From positions 1,560,001 through 1,624,000 of the forward strand of contig NC_065570.1 in NCBI RefSeq assembly GCF_937616625.2: a stretch of 64,000 nucleotides of DNA, given 5' to 3'. This DNA is from Mercurialis annua (taxonomy: Eukaryota; Streptophyta; Magnoliopsida; Malpighiales; Euphorbiaceae). How positions within the stretch are numbered: the first letter of the stretch is position 1; each line of letters begins with the position of its first letter. The position numbers were made by a program, and so were the translations under genes. This document shows, piece by piece, positions 57,866-64,000 of this stretch. The notes under the pieces were generated by a model. It was given only the letters and a program-made list of their open reading frames with translations, searched no databases and was not told the DNA's origin.

Positions 57866-59938
57866 CTAGTACATTCACCCTCGCTTTGCTTCGGGAGTAT
57901 TGTAGTTAGACAATATTGATTGGACAATAAAATCCTAAATGAAAAGATTGATATATACATTTATGTGAATGAGTTTTAGAAAGGTAAAAATAATTCAAGA
58001 TAAAAAAATTCAATTACAGACGAAAAAAATTGAAGTATAATAAAATAATCTTTTTTAACGCCCTTATCAGAAATAAATAAAACATGCTTGGACATAATTG
58101 TATTTAAAATTAATTTTAAGATTATTTATCTGTTCATGTATGTAAAAAATATTAATTCTAATACTGTAAATCCGTCTAATATCAAATACGTGTTTTTAAT
58201 TTTATTAAAAACACATTGTTGAAACTTAAAAACACTATATTAATTATTTACCATGTAAAACCATTACCGTGACTCATACGAAGCAACTAATACCCGCTAA
58301 TAACTATTAAAATTAAATATAACCGGTTCTTTTATTCACATCTTTTTAAGAATATTTTTAAATACTACAAAACTCAAAAAATGATAAGCGACTAAAATGC
58401 ATGTCTATTTATTAATAGCAATAATAAAAAGTATTTTTTTCTCTATTTAAATATCATTTAGTTAAATTGAAAAAAAAATTACATGCTAAATTTATTCTAA
58501 AACAATTGTACTGTGCAAAATTAAACTTAGAAAAATGGTGTTTTTTTATAGACTCCAGTTATTTCCATGATTATAGCCCTCTACCAACTCTTAAGAAATT
58601 AAATTAATGGGCCAATTAATGGTTGGAGTGTTTTGTCCAATACTAATTTTTAATTATACTTGATGATTAATAATTTTAAAATTAGGCCACCTCCTCTCCG
58701 ATATTTGGAATCCAGTCAATTAAGGGCAGAATGGATTCAAGGTCATCAGCTCAACGTGCTGTCAAAGGCTGCGTTTACGGGTTAAACGTAGCATTATTTA
58801 GTTAATTAGCACCACTTAAATTGTAGCGTTCATTTTATCGGCTATTCACATTCGTTTGATTTGACAGCCGTGTCTCTAACCCTAAACGAACATCACATTA
58901 AACAAAGTTCATTTTCATCATCTTCAGCCGTCTAATGTTGTCTCAAATTCAAAAAGAAACTTTAAAAGTCATTGCAATAGCCACTATCAAGAGAAAACGG
59001 TGAGAGTCATCTGGATACACACGGAACAGAGAAAAGAAGCAGACTTCCGATAAGGAAAAAGATCCATCGCATAGAGTAACATTGAAACTGCATACACTGC
59101 TTTTACGTTTTCAATTCTAAATTTATGTATATGCGAGGTGAAACGCAACAATCAAGGACACATGCAAGACCGATAGAAAGACCAACAGTGAATTACTGAT
59201 AAGTTGAATTGAATAACCTGGATCTCCTGCTTTCTGTCTCTAATACCAAGAGATGAACAGAGTTAGTAGTAAAATCGACAGTAAAGAGCTCACTTGTAGG
59301 TAATATAAGCAATACAAATTATCTAATTCATTATTTGTGCATGAATAGCTTGTGTAACTGGACTTGTAATTCTGAAACAAATTAAAGAAGCTCAATTAGC
59401 AAACAATTAATCGGTACTGCAACTAATTGCTAACCTAATGAAGAAGATGGAAAATGAAAGTTGGTAGTCTTCTTCAAACACTGAGTTATATATTGGTTTA
59501 ATATTGAGGTAAAGATTGAAGGATATAAACAGAAAGTGTGGACAGGAAGCTGCCACATGAGACAACTTAACAGCTGTAACCATTTGGATAAGCTCACAAA
59601 GAAATATAACTTCTCCAAGAAGGTGCTTCTTCAAGAAGTTGCGCACTATTTACCGTAAAGGACATCCATTTTCAATTTAATAACAGCATGTGGCTTGTTG
59701 TAATAAGTAAAAGGCGTAAATACCCTGTTATTAATGTGTGATTGTGTTCTATTCCAAGGACTGAATAGTAAAAAAGGAATGAAATTACATAATTAGACAG
59801 CTAATAAGGCACTATTTCAACAAAACCAGTTTTCATATCTATTGAAGTAAAGGCGGTGCGAAGGTTAAAAAAGAGAGAAGCATAACACTGTTCAATGAAC
59901 AGTGATTTTTGCTTCTCTTTTATAAGTTAGTATATTGA
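57866..59938 (-). mobile_element. Non-autonomous Helitron 2
   Basis: On the - strand it starts TCAATATACTAACTTATAAA after A and ends with hairpin CCCGAAGCAAAGCGAGGG, then GTGAATGTACTAG before T. The flanks ATATCTTA and TTTGAATCCCAC are joined as one sequence at 12148-12167, an exact empty site. The interior is less AT-rich at 58690-59330, possibly captured gene sequence, but no helicase or Rep is seen. Confidence 0.93.
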
Positions 59939-60427
59939 TTTGAATCCCACTTGCTTAAGTTATGCTTAAGATGAGGTTACCGACATAAACATCCACAGAG
60001 TTGAATTAGGATTGAAAATTCCACACCATTTTGACATTTTAAAACTTAACTAAAAATTTAGTTTTTTTAATTTTAGTCCTATTTTTAATTTTGATAGTAA
60101 TTGTAACCCAGTTTAAAAAATATCTTAATTACTATGTGATATGTTATACATTAAAAATTTGATTTTTAAAAGTTATGTGTATAAAATAAAAATAAAGTGA
60201 AACTTAAAAGACTATTTAAAAATGTTTCATTTAAAAAGAAAGCACAAAAATCTATGGATTTGGGCTTGTTTTAAATGGACAGAAGCCCATAAAAGTAAAA
60301 CAAATGGGCTGTATAGCGCACAAGAACAATCTAGGCCTATAAAACAAGTACACAGGCCTATGCTTCAAACTTAAATTTCTTAATTATTTTTTTGAGTTTT
60401 ACCAAAAGAATAATATTTTGATGCAAA
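59939..60427. other. Family upstream flank
   Basis: TTGAATCCCACTTGCTTAAG onward matches the regions upstream of copies 2, 3 and 4. At 60250-60360 it matches 44095-44210. No gene. Confidence 0.5.
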
Positions 60428-61157
60428 CAAGGTTGCAGGAACTCCAACAAAGAGGTGCCATGGTGGTCCAAGAGACTGCCACATCAAATAGTATTTTCTC
60501 TCTATAAAATGGCTAATTAACTATTCAATTTTTGGTTAGTTAACCAATTCTGTCCAAATACTGAACTACTTAATTAACCATATTTTTATGCAAACTTAAA
60601 ATGACACAGGAACATCTAATAGAAAGATCTTAAAAAAATTAAAACTGACCCAAATATATGTATGTGTGTGTATTTAATAAATTTATAGTTTATAATTTAT
60701 TTAAAAAAAATCAAGCGAAAGACGTTATTTGAATAGTTTATTACTTCTTGAAAGATAATGAAAAATTTAGCGCATACTGATTGTTATAATCAAAATTAAT
60801 TTTCATATATTAGACTTTTCAAGATTAAATTATTTTGTTATTTTGTTTTTTATTCATACTGTATTTTTTTGTAGATGCGATTATAGATTTCAAATAGAAT
60901 AAGATTGAATGAATGAATGCAATGACAGTATGTGCGAGAAATGGACAAATTCAAATTATTATGTGTTGTTGTATGATTTTTGAGTTTGTATAAAAATCTG
61001 GTTAACTAATAATTTTCAGTATTTGTACTGAAATGATCAATTAACAAAAACTGACAGGTTAATTAACTATTTTTTTGAAGAAAAAAAAACATAAAGTTTG
61101 ATATGGCAGTCTCCTAGACAGCCACCGCACCTATTTGTAAGAGTTCCGGCAACTTTA
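60428..61157. mobile_element. TIR element, about 730 bp
   Basis: Inverted ends CAAACAAGGTTGCAGGAACT and CAAATAAAGTTGCCGGAACT (reverse) continue through GAGACTGCCACATCAAA and TAATTAAC. Target duplication not clear. No transposase. Confidence 0.65.
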
Positions 61158-61456
61158 TTTGAGAAAAATTTAAAATTTGAAAGATAATATGTTTAAATTT
61201 TGTTATACAATTTTTATCACCTTATAATTTTTTCGCTACCTATCTAATTTCCAGTTTGGAAAAAAAACTTGAAATAAAATGTGAATATAAACAACATTAT
61301 TCGCAGACGACCCAACAAATTTTAAAATTAAATTCATAAATAACTCCGATATTAAATAACTCCATTTTTGTTGGTTAAACATAAACCTTTAATGTTTAGA
61401 TATTCATCTTTATTGTTAAAATGTTCGATCGAATTTTTAAATTTGTTGGTATTGAT

Positions 61457-61912
61457 CTATTTAGCACGGAAACGGAAACGGGAAACGGAAACGATACGAA
61501 ACGGACACGGGGAAACGAAAGTTTTTCAAAATGAAGGACACGAAACGTGGGGGAAACGTGCAAATAACAAAAATATAGGGATATATTTATAAAAATATTA
61601 TCTAAATATTTATGATAATTAACAAAATAATTCATTTTAATATACTAATATTTAAAATTTTATAAATATATAAAAAAATATAATATAATTCAACACAAAT
61701 AAGTATATTGATGTATTGTGGGCAATGCAAATGTAACATTTATGGGTAACTAGTTAGATTTTTTTATTTGTGGGTAATAATTTTAATTTTTTTACAAATT
61801 TTTAATTTTTATTATTTACGGAAACGGCCCTAAAACGTTTCGTACGGGTGTCCAAAAGTTTCCGGTTTCCGAAACGGGAAACGTAACTTTATCGAAGTTT
61901 CCGTGCTTCTTA
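61457..61912. mobile_element. MITE with GGAAACGGAAACGG ends
   Basis: Left TAGCACGGAAACGGAAACGG, right (reverse) AAGAAGCACGGAAACTTCG. Perfect 9-bp duplication GGTATTGAT at 61448-61456 and 61913-61921. The homologous flank at 45.24 kb lacks it. Several frames crossing it are artefacts of the GAAACG repeats. Confidence 0.82.
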
Positions 61913-62832
61913 GGTATTGATTTGTCATGTTAATTCTCTCTCCAAATATATCTATATATATAATTTGTATATACTATTATTACTATTTTTTGTCAGTACG
62001 ACAATAAAATTTAAATAAATATGAAATTTATTTTGTCTTTTTAGCATTTTGTGACCAAATAGTCGTAGAAAATATTTATTTAATATATTTTAAAAAATAA
62101 AAATCAACATAATAAAATAGTAGATTCAGATAAGTTCGTTTGCAATTTTTGTAATTTTTCTATAAATATATGACACTGACATTTTACTTGTTTATTAATT
62201 GCTACAAGGATATGAAACACTCTACATGCATCCAATTTCAGTTATCCGTCAATTTTTCAGTCATGAAGATTTAATATGAAATTTCTCTCTTGGTGAAAAA
62301 TAAAATTTCCAGATGAAAAGTATTGTTGTTTCTAATTCAAGAGTGGAAATGATTTTCTTTTCCTAATTACTTTGTTTAATAGTCTTTAATTATAAGTTTC
62401 TTTCTGAAAGGAAGAGTTTCCCCCTCAAGCAAAAAGTTTCTTTTGATGGAAGAGAGCTCAAAAAAAATGTTTGATTTGCATTACTTGAAATTTACAACAA
62501 CAAAAAAAATCTTTGATGAATGATGATCATAGTCTTTGAACTTGTACGTTAATTACGATTAGTTAAAATAATACTTTTTACCGACCATGATAACTCGATT
62601 TGAGAGTTAATTTTTTTTAAGTATAAAGTTGAAGTCGAGAAATTAAATTTCTCGCTACCAAATATTATTAATAACAAAACGTTTGAATACAAAATTAAAC
62701 TAAACAATTCAACAATTGATTTAAGATGTATTACTAAAATGTGGGTTAATTTAATTTGGCGTATAAGTTCAGAAACTGACAGATTCTTTAGTTTACATTA
62801 GTTGTGGTATTAAACATCAACTCAAAATCTAA
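61913..62832. other. Family flank, homologous to 45.24-45.75 kb
   Basis: No gene. TCCAATTTCAGTTATCCGTC and the following bases match 45555 onward. Confidence 0.5.
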
Positions 62833-63234
62833 TAAAAATATCTCGAATGGTGCTCTTTATTTTAGAGAGTATAATTGTTAAAATAAAGAGTGTTTTTAAT
62901 ATAAAGAGTAATATATTTAAATTTACTCCAATAAACTCTCTAATATTTACCTTTTATTTTATTTTTATAAAATATATTAAAAAATAAAAAATATTAATAA
63001 TATTGATTTATTTATTCAGTTTTTAAATTTAAAAATTCAAAATAATATATTTAAAATGAAAAATAACCACTTATTTTAAAATTTGAAATTTTGTGTTTTT
63101 AAAAATGAAGTAGAGAGTGAAAATGACTCTCACTCTAAAATTAAATGTTAGAGAGTCCATTATACTTTAATTTATTAACAAAACTCTTTAAATTAGAGAG
63201 TTTGTCAGTTTTAAAGAGGCCATTGAAGATGCTC
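62833..63234. mobile_element. PIF/Harbinger-like MITE, copy 3 (divergent)
   Basis: AATATCTCGAATGGTGCTCT ... CCATTGAAGATGCTC between TAA triplets. Shares TAGAGAGTGAAAATGACTCT with copies 1 and 2. Confidence 0.65.
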
Positions 63235-64000
63235 TAACTTGGTTTCACAATCAACAATCATCAAAGTTAAAATAGAAGCTAATTATATATAATGAATAAC
63301 AAAACTAATCGATAATCACAAGAATGGCGGAAAGCATTTGATGAAAGGGTAATTAATATTGCCTTCATGAGTTTTGGTCCAAAATACTATTTTTCCATGA
63401 GTTTTAAAAATCAACTATTTTCCTTTGAATTTTATGTTTCATTTAACTAACACCCTCTTATAGAGGGGGGGTATTTGTTAAGAAGATACAAATATCAAGG
63501 AATAAACAGTTGGCTTTTTAAAACTCACAATGAAAGTAGTATTTTGGATCAAAACTCATGGGGATAATAATATTTAACCCTTGATAAAATTCGAGGGTGG
63601 AATAAAATATTTGAAATCAATGTGTCTCCAAAACAAAGTTGAGATCAGATCGAAAGAAGATGAAAAATGCTGTAAAACTTATCCCATCGAGACATAAATT
63701 TGATTTAGTATTTGTTTGAATATTTATGTTTATTTTATAAAATTAGTTAATATTTGATTTGTTAATTATTTTAGGATTATGATTTGATGAAAAAACACGT
63801 CTTAGAAATAAGGGTGCAATCTCTTAAAGCCTATGCGATTAAATATGACGCCGTGCGTGTGTTCATATCCAAGCAAAAAAATCTATACTCAACCAAAAAA
63901 AATATATTACCCAACCCAAACATAAAATACTTACATATATTACCCAAATAGAAAATACCTACACCTAAATAGAAAATATATAATACCCAAAAAGAAAATA
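63235..64000. other. Spacer at window end
   Basis: 63330-63600 holds an inverted pair (AAAGGGTAATTAATATTGCC near 63345 with its imperfect inverse GGGATAATAATATTTAACCC near 63560), so another MITE is likely there. From 63760 the sequence matches 50395-50510 and 51143-51240, the flank that precedes copy 5, so the unit order continues beyond the window. Confidence 0.45.

Noticed and set aside
59407..59646. Short frames on - within Helitron 2
   Set aside because: Two overlapping frames of similar length with no recognised motif; not enough to call a captured gene.

Overview
The window is nuclear DNA of a flowering plant, most likely a eudicot. It is AT-rich, has spliced genes with GT/AG introns, and carries plant-only gene families (DUF26 receptor kinases and DUF26 secreted proteins). 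Its transposons are plant types: Athila-type Ty3/Gypsy, Mutator-like (MULE), Helitron, Emigrant-like, Stowaway and hAT. I cannot name the species from sequence alone.

Layout. (1) 1-6314: two cysteine-rich receptor-like kinase (CRK) genes in tandem on the + strand; the first is cut off at its 5' end. (2) 6490-64000: a cluster of six two-exon genes on the - strand for DUF26-DUF26 secreted proteins with a hydrophobic C-terminal tail. Their exon-1 starts are at 7987, 11987, 16185, 41324, 53044 and 57700. They lie in duplicated blocks: the pair at 7.0-12.0 kb matches the pair at 52.1-57.7 kb, including shared flanking MITEs and a SINE. Flank homology runs to the window end, so more copies probably lie beyond it. 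(3) The blocks are separated by insertions. The largest is a young 12.5-kb Athila-type element (19274-31797, TSD GTCAT), oriented - strand, with gag, protease, RT-RNase H, integrase and a third ORF, broken by several stops and one frame change. Others are a MULE with a MuDR-type transposase gene (45761-50385), a 3.66-kb long-TIR MULE (33821-37479), a 1.74-kb MULE full of hairpins (53945-55686), two Helitrons (38093-39717, 57866-59938), a hAT element, a LINE-derived retroposon and many MITEs, some nested.

How the genes work together. CRKs and secreted DUF26 proteins share an extracellular fold. Clusters like this usually act in pathogen and stress signalling at the plasma membrane or apoplast. 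All six small genes keep a W-box (TTGACT) 70-90 bp upstream of the start codon, which suggests shared WRKY control. Two of the six have lost both cysteines of one predicted disulfide.

Most unusual structures: a palindromic module of about 150 bp repeated at five places in the Athila element, including inside its pol region; hairpin arrays inside non-autonomous MULEs; and exact paralogous empty sites that date several insertions relative to the duplications. All coordinates, splice sites and repeats were read by eye; no database search was possible.
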